Positions 19,465 to 27,984 of a DNA stretch of 64,000 nucleotides are shown in pieces (the stretch's first letter is position 1; every line of letters begins with the position of its first letter). Where the stretch lies: NCBI RefSeq assembly GCF_000428885.1, contig NZ_KE386810.1, forward strand, positions 272,444 to 336,443. The letters run 5' to 3'. Source of the stretch: Geothrix fermentans DSM 14018 (lineage in GTDB: Bacteria > Acidobacteriota > Holophagae > Holophagales > Holophagaceae). The notes under the pieces were generated by a model. The model had not been told where the DNA came from. It saw only the letters and a list, made by a program, of their open reading frames with translations, and did not search any database. The position numbers and the translations under genes are program-made.

Positions 19465-20394
19465 TCATCCGAGCACCGGAATGGCAGCTCCGGAGGCGGC
19501 CTTGACCCCGCCGCGGGCCAGGGTGAAGTCCATGCGGCCCAGGTTCACGCCGCCGAAGCCCACCTGGAAGACGAGCGTCTCGCCCTGGGCCTGCTTCACC
19601 TTCACCGGCGCCTCCAGGAAGGTATGGCTGTGGCCGCCGATGATGGCGTCGATGCCCGCCACCTGGCCGGGCAGGCGCAGGTCGTCGTGGGCCGCGTCCT
19701 TCACGTCGTAGCCCAAGTGGGAGAGGACCACCACCAGGTCCACCTTCTCGACCTCGCGGAGCCGCTTCACCACGGGCTTCAGGCTCTCATAGGGGTCCTT
19801 CCAGACGATGCCCGCGTGGTTCTTCGGGGCCACCAGGCCCGCGAAGGCCACGCCCACCCCCGTGATGCCCACCTTCACGCCCGGGAACTCCCGGACCATG
19901 CAGGGGCGGATGCGCTGGGCCAGAGCCGGCGCACCCTTGCAGTCGAAGTTGCAGTTCAGGAAGGCGAAGGGCGGGTTCCGGTGCTGGAGCTTCTCCATGG
20001 ACTCCATGGCCTCCACCAGCATCTCCACGCCATTGTCGAAGTCGTGATTGCCCAGGGTGGTGGCGTCGTATCCGATCATCCGCATGAGCTGGTAGTCGAG
20101 CCGGCCCTTGTAGCGGTTGAAGTACGGCGTGCCCTGGAAGGTGTCGCCGGCATCCAGGAGCAGCACGGAACCCAGCTGCTGGCGGAGCTGCTTGACCAGC
20201 GTGGCCCGCCGGGCCATGCCGCCCTTGCCGCTGATGGCGCCGTTGCCGGGACCGAAGGGCTCGATGCGGGAGTGGGTGTCGTTGGTGTGCAGCAGGGTGA
20301 TGCGGCCCGCGGCCGGCCCCTCCGCGGCCTTCAGTGGCACCCGGGAGGCGACGGCGGCGGCACCGAGGGAAGCGAGGAATGTGCGGCGTTCCAT
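19465..20394 (-). CDS. Metallophosphatase half of a split 5'-nucleotidase, Tat signal
   Basis: The 309-aa protein starts with MERRTFLASLGAAAVA, a twin-arginine export signal. It then has the UshA-type metallophosphatase motifs: LLHTNDTHSRIEP, LLLDAGDTFQGTP, TLGNHDFDNG, VLSHLGYD and GGHSHTFLEAP. All metal ligands of the N-terminal domain are present. The substrate-binding C-terminal domain is missing and is encoded by the next gene upstream (20403-21200), 8 nt away. Start ATG 20394 was preferred to the longer frame because of the signal. Periplasmic nucleotide hydrolysis is the likely role. Confidence 0.87.
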   Translation of the reverse strand: MERRTFLASLGAAAVASRVPLKAAEGPAAGRITLLHTNDTHSRIEPFGPGNGAISGKGGMARRATLVKQLRQQLGSVLLLDAGDTFQGTPYFNRYKGRLDYQLMRMIGYDATTLGNHDFDNGVEMLVEAMESMEKLQHRNPPFAFLNCNFDCKGAPALAQRIRPCMVREFPGVKVGITGVGVAFAGLVAPKNHAGIVWKDPYESLKPVVKRLREVEKVDLVVVLSHLGYDVKDAAHDDLRLPGQVAGIDAIIGGHSHTFLEAPVKVKQAQGETLVFQVGFGGVNLGRMDFTLARGGVKAASGAAIPVLG

Positions 20395-20402
20395 GATCTC
20401 CC

Positions 20403-21200
20403 CTACAGCTTCAGCGTCTTGTCGCGGATGGCTTCCAGGATGGGCACGGGCACGGTGTAGCGTCCCAGGGCCGGGGGCAGCAGGTCCTTGCCCGCCTTGC
20501 CCAGGGCGCCGCACTGGTCCAGGAGCATCTGGCGGAGGGTGACGCCCGTGGTGAAGGGCCTGCGGCCCTTCTTCAGGGTGGGGATGGAGTCGCCGCCGCC
20601 GTACAGGTAGTCGGAGGTGGCCACCTTGACCACAGCCGCCGGATCGATGGGACTGCCATCCTCCCAGGTGACGGTGAGCACGGCCTGCTGGGGCGTGCCC
20701 TCGACCTTCACCCTCACGCCCGAACAGGGCTCGCCGCCCCGGCGGAGCAGGCCCTCCTTCACCACCTGGATGACCTCGGCCCCCGTGAGTTCGATGACCA
20801 CCAGTTCGTTCTCGAAGGGCATAAGTTCGAAGATGTCGCCCACCTTGACCTGGCCGGGCCGCAGGTTGGCCCGCAGGCCGCCGGCGTTGGTGATGGCGAA
20901 ACGCACCGGGACGCCGACCAGGGGTTGGGCCGCCTGGCGCATGACATCGGATACCCAGTAGCCCAGCGGGTTCTCCTCGCCCCGCCGGCCCCGGAACACG
21001 CCCTGGGGCGCCTGCACCAGCGGCTGGCCGAAGCTGGCCTTGATCTCCTCCGCCAGGGGCGCGATGACCTTCTGGATCTCGGGATCGTCCGGGATCGTGT
21101 CGACGACGGGGATGACCTCGGCCCTCACGCCCGGCGGCTGCGCCGCCGGGATGGGGAAGGCCAGGGTCGCGAGAAGGAGGCTAGCCAGCTGCGGCTTCAT
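20403..21200 (-). CDS. 5'-nucleotidase C-terminal (substrate-binding) half as a separate Sec-exported protein
   Basis: The 265-aa protein has its own Sec-type signal (MKPQLASLLLATLAFPIPAA), then the 5'-nucleotidase C-terminal domain. Key elements are FAITNAGGLRANL, GDIFELMPFENELVVIELTG and VATSDYLYGGGD, the parts that stack the nucleotide base in UshA. It lies 8 nt before the metallophosphatase gene, so the two probably form one enzyme from two chains. It overlaps the preceding membrane-protein gene by 20 nt. Confidence 0.85.
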   Translation of the reverse strand: MKPQLASLLLATLAFPIPAAQPPGVRAEVIPVVDTIPDDPEIQKVIAPLAEEIKASFGQPLVQAPQGVFRGRRGEENPLGYWVSDVMRQAAQPLVGVPVRFAITNAGGLRANLRPGQVKVGDIFELMPFENELVVIELTGAEVIQVVKEGLLRRGGEPCSGVRVKVEGTPQQAVLTVTWEDGSPIDPAAVVKVATSDYLYGGGDSIPTLKKGRRPFTTGVTLRQMLLDQCGALGKAGKDLLPPALGRYTVPVPILEAIRDKTLKL

Positions 21201-22140
21201 GGGACAGGTCCTTCATAGCGGCGAGGGCATCCCGCACCTCGGCATCATGAGCCCAGAACAGGGCGGTGGCGCGCAGGAGCCAGCCCATCAGCCAGCCGTT
21301 GAGCAGGGTGACGGCCAGCTGCAGGCCAAGGAAGAGCTCCACCCTGAAGGTGGTGCCGCCTCCCATGCGCCAGGCCAGGACCAGCACCAGGAAGGGCAGG
21401 AGCGACCGCAGGGCCGCGCCGCCGAGGGAGAGGAGGCCCCACTGGACAGGGTGTGTCCAAAGCCGCAGGAAGCAGTCGGCCAGGTGGGCCCGGTAACCCC
21501 GGGCCAGACCGGCGGCGCGGCCCAGGCGGCAGAACCACCACTGGAGGTTCAGGGCCGCCACGGCCGCCATCCAGAACAGGGGGCGGCCGAAGAAGGCCAT
21601 CCAGCCCAGGCCGTCGATCCCGAGGCCGCCGAGCCAGGCGAGCATCACGTCTCCGAGCCAGGCTGCGAGGCCCACGGGCAGGAGTCCGATGAGGAGCGTA
21701 TCCAGCGCGCCCAGCAGCCAGGAGCCCAGGCGGGCCTTCAGGCCCACCCGCTCCGCCTGCATGCGCCAGCCGCACCACAGGACGATCACGAGGCCCAGGC
21801 CGAAGAGATGCACGGTCGGGGAGTTGGCCAGGCGGTGCTGGAGTCCGCCGTTCTCCCAGAGCTCCCAGATGTCCCGGGCGCTGATGCGCTCGCCCCAGTG
21901 GCTGGGCAGGGCGCTCCAGCCCGCGGCCCGGCGCAGGTGGCCGGCCCAGCCCAGCACGGGGCCCAGGAGCACCAGCATCCAGCCGGCCATGAGGCCCCAG
22001 CCCCAGGGGGAGAGGCCGCCGGACAGGGCCCGGCGCAGGAAGCGCCAAGGCGCCCTCGGGGCCAGGGTCTCCTCCGCATGGATGGTGGTGGGGCGTTCCT
22101 CAGCTGGATCCATGGCCGTCCGCAAGCAATCCTTCATCAA
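21181..22140 (-). CDS. Multi-pass membrane protein, unknown function
   Basis: The 319-aa protein has about six hydrophobic segments (roughly residues 48-68, 112-130, 140-170, 178-200, 238-260 and 268-290) in a Trp-rich context. No family is recognised by eye. ATG could be 22140, 22137 or 22113; none has a strong ribosome binding site. It overlaps the 5'-nucleotidase half by 20 nt, so it is likely co-transcribed, and is divergent from the trp operon. Confidence 0.65.
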   Translation of the reverse strand: MMKDCLRTAMDPAEERPTTIHAEETLAPRAPWRFLRRALSGGLSPWGWGLMAGWMLVLLGPVLGWAGHLRRAAGWSALPSHWGERISARDIWELWENGGLQHRLANSPTVHLFGLGLVIVLWCGWRMQAERVGLKARLGSWLLGALDTLLIGLLPVGLAAWLGDVMLAWLGGLGIDGLGWMAFFGRPLFWMAAVAALNLQWWFCRLGRAAGLARGYRAHLADCFLRLWTHPVQWGLLSLGGAALRSLLPFLVLVLAWRMGGGTTFRVELFLGLQLAVTLLNGWLMGWLLRATALFWAHDAEVRDALAAMKDLSHEAAAG

Positions 22141-22147
22141 ACCACAC

Positions 22148-22177
22148 TTGACAGGGCCTGCGCGGATGGGGTTTCAT
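22148..22177 (+). promoter_or_regulatory. trp operon promoter
   Basis: A perfect -35 box TTGACA (22148-22153), an 18-nt spacer and TTTCAT (22172-22177, 4 of 6 to TATAAT) form a sigma-70-type promoter. The expected start is near 22184, next to the leader-peptide AUG at 22185. Confidence 0.6.
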
Positions 22178-22184
22178 CGGTTTC

Positions 22185-22277
22185 ATGACGCTGTCCTCCC
22201 TGTCCCTTCGCCAGGGCCTCCTTCACGGGGCCTGGTGGTGGCGTATGGGCTCGGACGGCTCCCTGTGCGAGGCCTAG
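22185..22277 (+). CDS. trpL: trp leader peptide (30 aa, three consecutive Trp)
   Basis: The short frame encodes 30 residues with LLHGAWWWRMG: Trp codons 17-19 are TGG TGG TGG at 22233-22241. It stops (TAG 22275-22277) before the terminator hairpin and 69 nt before trpE. Three tandem codons for the pathway product in a leader just upstream of an attenuator are the hallmark of ribosome-mediated attenuation. There is no good Shine-Dalgarno. With the promoter placed so close, the mRNA may begin at or just before the AUG. Confidence 0.85.
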   Translation: MTLSSLSLRQGLLHGAWWWRMGSDGSLCEA

Positions 22278-22329
22278 CGGCCCACGCCACCCCGGACCTT
22301 CCGAGCCCGACCTTCCGGTCGGGCTTTTT
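22247..22329 (+). terminator. trp attenuator (antiterminator and terminator hairpins)
   Basis: The terminator stem AGCCCGACC (22304-22312) pairs with GGTCGGGCT (22317-22325) and runs into TTTTT (22325-22329). The competing antiterminator is GGGCTCGGA (22247-22255, just after the Trp codons) pairing perfectly with TCCGAGCCC (22300-22308), which uses up the left arm of the terminator. GGCCT (22229-22233) can pair with AGGCC (22270-22274) as a 1:2-type hairpin. Stalling at Trp codons would leave 22247-22255 free and allow read-through. Confidence 0.85.
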
Positions 22330-22346
22330 CGTATCTGGATGACGCC

Positions 22347-23732
22347 ATGTTCCTGCTCCGCCACCCGCTTCCCGCGGATCTGCTCACCCCCCTCGCGGCC
22401 TATCTGGCCCTGCGCCCCGCGGGGGCCAGCCTGCTGCTGGAGTCCTGCGACCAGGGCGAGCGGGTGGGCCGCCACAGCTTCGTGCTGCTGGAGGGCCCCG
22501 CCGAGTGCCGCCTGGAGCCGCCGGCCCGGGGCTGGGTCGAGTCGCTCCGGGCCCTGGCGGGTCCGCCGCCTTCGGACGCAGCCACCGATCCCGCGGCGGA
22601 GCTGCCGGCCCTGAAGGAACCCCTCCCCCTGGGCGTGGGCTGCGCCGGCTACCTGGGCTTCGAGGCGGTGGGCGCCCTCGAACCCACGCTGCCCCAGCCT
22701 GCGAGGGACAGCCTCGGCCTTCCCGGTTTGTGGGTGCGCCGCTTCGACGTGGCCCTGGTCTTCGACCACCTGCATCAGGTGGCGGAGTTGCAGACCCTGG
22801 ATGCGGATGCGGAGGCCGGATTCAAGCGCCTGCAGGAGCTCCGGACCCAACTCCTGGCGGGCGTACGGGATCCAGGCGCGGTAGCGCGGGCTCCGCGCGC
22901 GACCGCCCAGGTGGCCCGCGAGACCTACGAGGGCATGGTCCGCACCGCCCAGGAACGGATCCTGGACGGCGACATCTACCAGCTGGTGCCGAGTCAGCGG
23001 TTCCGGATCGAGGATCCTCCGCCGCCCCTGGAAGCCTATCGCCGCCTCCGCCGCCTGAACCCGAGCCCCTACGGCTTCCTGCTGGAGTGGGGGGACTTCT
23101 CCCTGGTTGGAGCCTCCCCGGAGATGCTGGTGCGCGTGCAGGACGGCGAGGCCGAGACCCTGCCCATCGCCGGCACCGTGCCCCGTGGCGGGAGCTCCGA
23201 GGAGGACGCCGCGCGGTTCGAGGCCCTGAAGCGCGATCCCAAGGAGCTGGCCGAGCACCAGATGCTGGTGGACCTGGCCCGCAACGACCTGGGCCGCGTG
23301 GCCGTTCCCGGCGGGGTGCGGGTGGAGAAGCCCCTGGCCCTCCAGCGCACCAGCCACGTGCTGCACCTCACCACCACCGTGAAGGCGAAGCTGCGGGAGG
23401 GCGTGGACGCCCTGGACGTGCTGGCGGCGGCCTTCCCCGCGGGCACCGTCAGCGGCGCCCCCAAGCTCCGCGCCTGCCAGCGCATCGCCGAGATGGAAGG
23501 GGAGGTCCGCGGACCCTACGGCGGTGTACTGCTGCGCCTCGGCGCGGACGGGGCGCTGGACACGGCCCTGATCCTGCGCACGGCGGTCTATGCGGGCGGC
23601 GCCGCCCACATCCAGGCCGGGGCCGGGGTGGTAAGGGCCTCCAAGCCCGAGTCCGAGTACCTCGAAACCCTGCACAAGCTGGGCGCCATCGCCCAGGCCC
23701 TCGGCGTCCAGCTGCCCGGAGCTTCCCGATGA
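22347..23732 (+). CDS. trpE: Anthranilate synthase component I
   Basis: TrpE converts chorismate and ammonia (delivered by TrpG) to anthranilate. At 461 aa it is a little shorter than the common 490-520. LLLES near residue 32 matches the Trp feedback site. Catalytic-domain motifs: GDIYQLVPSQRF, LPIAGTVPRGGSS, DLARNDLGRV, FPAGTVSGAPK and IQAGAGVV. It is the first structural gene, 17 nt after the attenuator U-tract; its stop overlaps the trpG start by 4 nt. Confidence 0.96.
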   Translation: MFLLRHPLPADLLTPLAAYLALRPAGASLLLESCDQGERVGRHSFVLLEGPAECRLEPPARGWVESLRALAGPPPSDAATDPAAELPALKEPLPLGVGCAGYLGFEAVGALEPTLPQPARDSLGLPGLWVRRFDVALVFDHLHQVAELQTLDADAEAGFKRLQELRTQLLAGVRDPGAVARAPRATAQVARETYEGMVRTAQERILDGDIYQLVPSQRFRIEDPPPPLEAYRRLRRLNPSPYGFLLEWGDFSLVGASPEMLVRVQDGEAETLPIAGTVPRGGSSEEDAARFEALKRDPKELAEHQMLVDLARNDLGRVAVPGGVRVEKPLALQRTSHVLHLTTTVKAKLREGVDALDVLAAAFPAGTVSGAPKLRACQRIAEMEGEVRGPYGGVLLRLGADGALDTALILRTAVYAGGAAHIQAGAGVVRASKPESEYLETLHKLGAIAQALGVQLPGASR

Positions 23733-24307
23733 TCCTGCTTGTCGACGCCCTGGATTCCTTCACCTACAACCTGGTGCAGGCCCTCGAGACCCTGGGCGCG
23801 CCCGTGAAGGTCGTCCGCCACGACGCCCTCACCCTCGATGGAGCCAGGGCCCTCCGCCCCGAGGCGGTGGTGCTTTCCCCGGGCCCCGGCCACCCCACGG
23901 AGAGCCCCGCCCACATGGCCCTGGCGGGATCGGACTGGGACATCCCCATGCTGGGCGTCTGCCTGGGCCACCAGGCCCTGGCGGCGGCCTCCGGCGGGCG
24001 GGTGGTCCGCGCGCTCGAACCCCTCCATGGAGAGGCCACGCCATTGGAGCACGAGGAGGGCGGCCTCTTCCGGGGACTGCCCCAGGGCCTGCCCGTGGGC
24101 CGGTACCACAGCCTGATCGCGGACGCCGCCACGCTGCCGGTCTGCTGGCGCGTCACGGGCCGCAGCCCCGGGGGGGAGATCATGGCCATGGCCCATCTCA
24201 GCCTGCCCCGCTGGGGCGTGCAGTTCCACCCGGAAAGCATCCTCACGCCGGACGGCCCGGCCATGCTCGCCAACTTCCTCCAACTCGCCAAGGAAACCCG
24301 ACGATGA
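23729..24307 (+). CDS. trpG: Anthranilate synthase glutamine amidotransferase
   Basis: The 192-aa class I amidotransferase starts MILLVDALDSFTYNLVQ. It has SPGPGHPTES, the nucleophile Cys78 in MLGVCLGHQAL, and the His-Glu pair in QFHPESI. It releases ammonia from glutamine for TrpE. ATGA overlaps join it to trpE and trpD, so its translation is coupled to both. Confidence 0.96.
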   Translation: MILLVDALDSFTYNLVQALETLGAPVKVVRHDALTLDGARALRPEAVVLSPGPGHPTESPAHMALAGSDWDIPMLGVCLGHQALAAASGGRVVRALEPLHGEATPLEHEEGGLFRGLPQGLPVGRYHSLIADAATLPVCWRVTGRSPGGEIMAMAHLSLPRWGVQFHPESILTPDGPAMLANFLQLAKETRR

Positions 24308-25338
24308 CCCTGCTGACCACCCACAACCCCATCCTCCCGCTGCCCGAAGCCACGGCCTCGGAGCTCATGCACATCTTCATCGACCAGGACACGGATGCCC
24401 TGCTGGTGGGCGCCTGCCTGGCCCTGCTGGCCCAGCGGGTGCCCGAGGCCCACGAGCTGGCGGCCTTCGCGGATTCGCTCTTCGAGGTGGCTGTGCCGTT
24501 CCCGCAGGTGCCTGAGGGCGCCATCGATCTGGTGGGCACAGGCGGCGATGGCGCGTCCACCGCCAACCTCAGCACCCTCACGGCCCTGTTCCTGTCGACC
24601 CTCGGGGTGCCCGTCGTGAAGCACGGAAACCGGGCGGCAACGGGCGTCTGCGGCAGCGCCGACCTGATGGAGGCCCTGGGCTACGACCTCTCCCGGGCGG
24701 TCTCGGACCTGGAGGCGGACCTCCGGGAGCGACGGTTCGCCTACCTTTTCGCGCCCGCCTACCACCCGCTGATGGGACGCCTCCGGGAAATTCGGCGCCG
24801 CCTCGGCATCCCCACCATCTTCAACCTTCTGGGGCCGCTGCTGAACCCGGGCCACCCCCCCCTGCAGGTGCTGGGCGTGGCGCGGGAGGAGCTGCTGGCG
24901 CCCATGGCCGGCGCCCTGGCGAAACGGCCGTCCCTCCGCCGGGCCTTCGTCATCCACGGAAAGGATGCGGAAGGGAAGGGCCTCGACGAGGCCTCGGTTG
25001 AAGGGCCCACCAAGGTGGTGGCCGTGGCGGGAGGGCGTGTCCAGGCCGCCCAGGTGCTGGTTCCGCGGGAACTGGGCCTTGTCCATCCCGAGCGGAACGC
25101 GCTCAGGATCGCGGATCGGGCCGAGGCCCTGGCCGTGGCGCGGGGCCTTCTCGGCGGCTCCCGCCATGCCGATTTCCGGCCCGCGGTGGCGGACGCCGTC
25201 GCCCTCCAGGCCGCGCTCGGCCTCACCCTGCACCGGGATGGGACCCTCGAGGACCTGGGTCCCCTGCTGCGGGAGGTCCGCGTGACGCTCGACCGCGGCT
25301 TCGCCCTGCCGTTCTCTGTGGCGGGGGTGAACGCATGA
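24304..25338 (+). CDS. trpD: Anthranilate phosphoribosyltransferase
   Basis: The 344-aa enzyme transfers phosphoribose from PRPP to anthranilate. Motifs are DLVGTGGDGASTANLST (PRPP loop), VKHGNRAATGVCGSADLMEALG and FNLLGPLLNPGHP, as in the family. Length is typical. Four-nt overlaps with trpG and trpC. It is not fused to trpG, unlike in enterobacteria. Confidence 0.96.
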   Translation: MTLLTTHNPILPLPEATASELMHIFIDQDTDALLVGACLALLAQRVPEAHELAAFADSLFEVAVPFPQVPEGAIDLVGTGGDGASTANLSTLTALFLSTLGVPVVKHGNRAATGVCGSADLMEALGYDLSRAVSDLEADLRERRFAYLFAPAYHPLMGRLREIRRRLGIPTIFNLLGPLLNPGHPPLQVLGVAREELLAPMAGALAKRPSLRRAFVIHGKDAEGKGLDEASVEGPTKVVAVAGGRVQAAQVLVPRELGLVHPERNALRIADRAEALAVARGLLGGSRHADFRPAVADAVALQAALGLTLHRDGTLEDLGPLLREVRVTLDRGFALPFSVAGVNA

Positions 25339-26171
25339 GCGGCCTGCCGGATCCCGGCTCCCTGGTGCGGGGCACGGGCCTGCCCAAGAGCTCGCATCTC
25401 CAGCGGGTGCTGGTGTCCGAGCTGGCCCGGCTGGCTGCCGCCGGACCCGCCGCGGCTCCCCAGCGCCCGCGCCTGGACGGCCCGGGTCCCTTCGAGGCGG
25501 CCCTCCGGCGCGATGCCGCCTCGCGGGGCGGCGCCGTCATCGCCGAGTACAAGCAGGCCTCGCCCTCCCTGGGCCCATTCGCCGCCGGGACGCCCCTCCA
25601 AGCCCAGCTCCAGGCCTACCGGGAGGGCGGCGCGGCGGCCTTCTCCATCCTGGCGGAGCCGGCTTATTTCCGCGGATCGGCCGCCCACCTGGTCGCCGCA
25701 TCGCCCTTGGGCCTGCCACGGCTCTACAAGGGCTTCGTCATCTCCGAGGCCCAGTTGGCGGAAGCGGAAGCCAGCGGCGCCGAGGCGGTGCTGCTCATCG
25801 TGCGCGTGCTGAAGGGCCACACCGCCGCCTTCCTGGAGGCCGCCCGCCAGCGGGGGCTGGAGGCGCTCGTGGAGCTGCACGACCTCACGGAGGTGTCCTT
25901 CGCCCAGGAGGCCGGGGCCCGCATGGTGGGCATCAACGCCCGGGACCTCTCCACCTTCACCCTGGGCGAGCCCACCGCGGCGCCCCTGCGGAAGGCCTTC
26001 CCTGAAGCCGTGCTGATCCGGGAATCGGGCCTGGCGACGCCCGAGGACGCCCAGGTCTCCCTGCGGTCGGGCTTCGATGCGGTGCTCATCGGCGAAGCGC
26101 TCATGCGGAGCCCGGATCCCAAGGGCTTCCTGGAGCGGGTCTTCGCGGATCTCCGCGAAGTCGCGCCATGA
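25335..26171 (+). CDS. trpC: Indole-3-glycerol-phosphate synthase
   Basis: The 278-aa TIM barrel closes the pyrrole ring. IAEYKQASPS holds the first catalytic Glu/Lys pair. LYKGFVIS replaces the usual LRKDF but keeps the Lys. VELHD, VGINARDLSTF and IRESGLATPEDA supply the remaining Glu, Asn, Glu and Ser. All residues used in known structures are retained despite several substitutions around them. Overlaps trpD and trpF by 4 nt. Confidence 0.93.
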   Translation: MSGLPDPGSLVRGTGLPKSSHLQRVLVSELARLAAAGPAAAPQRPRLDGPGPFEAALRRDAASRGGAVIAEYKQASPSLGPFAAGTPLQAQLQAYREGGAAAFSILAEPAYFRGSAAHLVAASPLGLPRLYKGFVISEAQLAEAEASGAEAVLLIVRVLKGHTAAFLEAARQRGLEALVELHDLTEVSFAQEAGARMVGINARDLSTFTLGEPTAAPLRKAFPEAVLIRESGLATPEDAQVSLRSGFDAVLIGEALMRSPDPKGFLERVFADLREVAP

Positions 26172-26806
26172 GCCTGCTGGCCAAGGTCTGCGGCCTCGTG
26201 CGGCCAGAGGATGCGGCCTTCGCCGCGGGGCAGGGCGCGGACCTGCTGGGCTTCGTATGGCATCCACCCAGCCCGCGCCACTGCACGGACCTGTCCGTGG
26301 CGGAGCCGCACCTGGACCGGGCAGTCCTCGTGATGGTGGCCGACCGGGCGGAGGCCGTACTCGACCTGGCCCGCCGCCACGGCTTCCGCCGCGTCCAGCC
26401 CTACCTTCCGGCTCCCGAGCGGAGGCGGGGCGTCGGCCTGCTGCGCGAGACCGGCCTCGTGGTCCTGCTCCCCTGGGCGGATGAGCCAGGCCAGGCGCCG
26501 GTGCCCGCGGACCTCTACCTGTGGGAGCCCGGCGCGGCGCAGACGGGCGTGGCCGGGGGCTCCGGGCAGGGCCATGCCATGGCCTTCCCGCCGCCGGGGC
26601 CGTACCTGCTGGCGGGAGGGCTCGACGGCCTGAATCTGGCGGGCCGGTCCGCCGCCCTTCCGCCCACGGCCCGGGCCGGCCTGCGGGGTTTCGACGCCGC
26701 GAGCCGCCTGGAGGCCGCGCCAGGACACAAGGATCCCGTGAAGGTGGCCGCCTTCGTGGCCGCCGCAAGACAGGCAGCATCGCCAGGAAAGGACATCCAT
26801 GACTGA
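26168..26806 (+). CDS. trpF: Phosphoribosylanthranilate isomerase
   Basis: The 212-aa TIM barrel has the early catalytic Cys motif KVCGLVRPEDA (usually KICG). It continues with GADLLGFVWHPPSPR, and LLAGGLDGLNLA near the end as phosphate site and catalytic-Asp region (usually GGL.P.NV). The final part GFDAASRLE matches the usual GvDvsSgvE and is somewhat diverged. The position between trpC and trpB supports the call. It overlaps trpB by 8 nt. Confidence 0.9.
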   Translation: MSLLAKVCGLVRPEDAAFAAGQGADLLGFVWHPPSPRHCTDLSVAEPHLDRAVLVMVADRAEAVLDLARRHGFRRVQPYLPAPERRRGVGLLRETGLVVLLPWADEPGQAPVPADLYLWEPGAAQTGVAGGSGQGHAMAFPPPGPYLLAGGLDGLNLAGRSAALPPTARAGLRGFDAASRLEAAPGHKDPVKVAAFVAAARQAASPGKDIHD

Positions 26807-27983
26807 TTCGTTCTCACTTCCCACGCGGTTCGGAACCTCCGGGTTCGGCGGCTGCTACGCCCCGGAGACGCTCATGCAGCCGCTGCTGGATCTGGAGGCG
26901 GCCTTCCGGTCGGCCCTCGCCGATGCGGCGTTCCAGGCGGAGCTGAAGGCCGAGCTGCGCCATTTCGTGGGCCGGCCCACGCCGCTGACGGCGGCCCCGC
27001 GCCTGGCCGAAGCGCTGGGATTGAAGGATCTCTACCTCAAGCGGGAGGACCTAGCCCACACCGGCGCCCACAAGATCAACAACGCCCTGGCCCAGGCCCT
27101 GCTGGCCCGGCGCATGGGCAAGACGGAGATCATCGCGGAGACCGGCGCCGGCCAGCACGGCGTGGCCACGGCCGCGGCCTGCGCGCGGCTGGGCCTGTCC
27201 TGCACGGTGTACATGGGCGTCACGGACATGGCCCGCCAGGCCCCGAACGTGGCCCGCATGCGCCTCTTCGGCACCAGGGTCGAGCCCGTCGAGGCGGGGC
27301 AGGGCACCCTCAAGGAGGCGGTGAACGAGGCCCTGCGCGCCTGGGCGGGCCGCTGCGACCAGGCCCACTACATTCTGGGCTCCGCCCTGGGACCCCACCC
27401 CTTCCCCACGCTGGTGCGCACCTTCCAGACCGTCATCGGCGAGGAGGCCCGCGCCCAGATGCTGGAGCAGGCCGGCGCGCTTCCCGAGGTCGTCCTCGCC
27501 TGCGCCGGCGGCGGCAGCAACGGCCTGGGCCTGCTGGTGCCCTTCCTGGGCGACCCCCTGCGGCGCCTCGCCGTGGAGGCGGGCGGCCACGGCCGGGGCC
27601 TCGGCGAGCATGCCGCCCGGCTGGACGGCGGCCGCACGGGCGTGCTGCACGGCACCAAGACGCTGCTGCTGCAGGACGTCCACGGCCACACCGCCGAGAC
27701 GGCCAGCATCAGCGCAGGCCTGGACTACCCCGCCCTCGGCCCGGAGCTGGCGGCCCTCGCCCTCGACGGCAGGGTGGAGGTGCGCCGCGCCTCCGATGAC
27801 GAGGCCCTCGCCGGTGCCAGGCTCCTTTGCGAGCGCGAGGGCATCCTGCCGGCCCTGGAGAGCAGCCATGCCCTCGCCGTGCTGCCCGCCCTCGCCGCCG
27901 AAGGCGTCACCACGGTCCTGCTGGGCCTCAGCGGCCGGGGCGACAAGGACCTGTCCACCTACCAGTCGCGTCTGGAGATCTGA
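26799..27983 (+). CDS. trpB: Tryptophan synthase beta subunit
   Basis: The 394-aa PLP enzyme joins indole and serine. The PLP Lys is K92 in HTGAHKINNALAQ. ETGAGQHGVATA follows, and CAGGGSNGLGL forms the phosphate loop. GLDYPALGPE and GLSGRGDKD are standard. Length is typical of TrpB1. It ends one base before the trpA start and forms an alpha2-beta2 channelling complex with TrpA. Confidence 0.97.
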   Translation: MTDSFSLPTRFGTSGFGGCYAPETLMQPLLDLEAAFRSALADAAFQAELKAELRHFVGRPTPLTAAPRLAEALGLKDLYLKREDLAHTGAHKINNALAQALLARRMGKTEIIAETGAGQHGVATAAACARLGLSCTVYMGVTDMARQAPNVARMRLFGTRVEPVEAGQGTLKEAVNEALRAWAGRCDQAHYILGSALGPHPFPTLVRTFQTVIGEEARAQMLEQAGALPEVVLACAGGGSNGLGLLVPFLGDPLRRLAVEAGGHGRGLGEHAARLDGGRTGVLHGTKTLLLQDVHGHTAETASISAGLDYPALGPELAALALDGRVEVRRASDDEALAGARLLCEREGILPALESSHALAVLPALAAEGVTTVLLGLSGRGDKDLSTYQSRLEI

Positions 27984-27984
27984 C

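Noticed and set aside
19465-21200. 5'-nucleotidase gene broken by a frameshift
   Set aside because: Each half has its own start codon, signal peptide and full domain, with an 8-nt gap; a simple frameshift would not create a new Tat signal.
24759-26780. 673-codon reverse open frame across trpD/trpC/trpF
   Set aside because: Pro/Arg-rich shadow with no motif; the forward trp genes are unambiguous.
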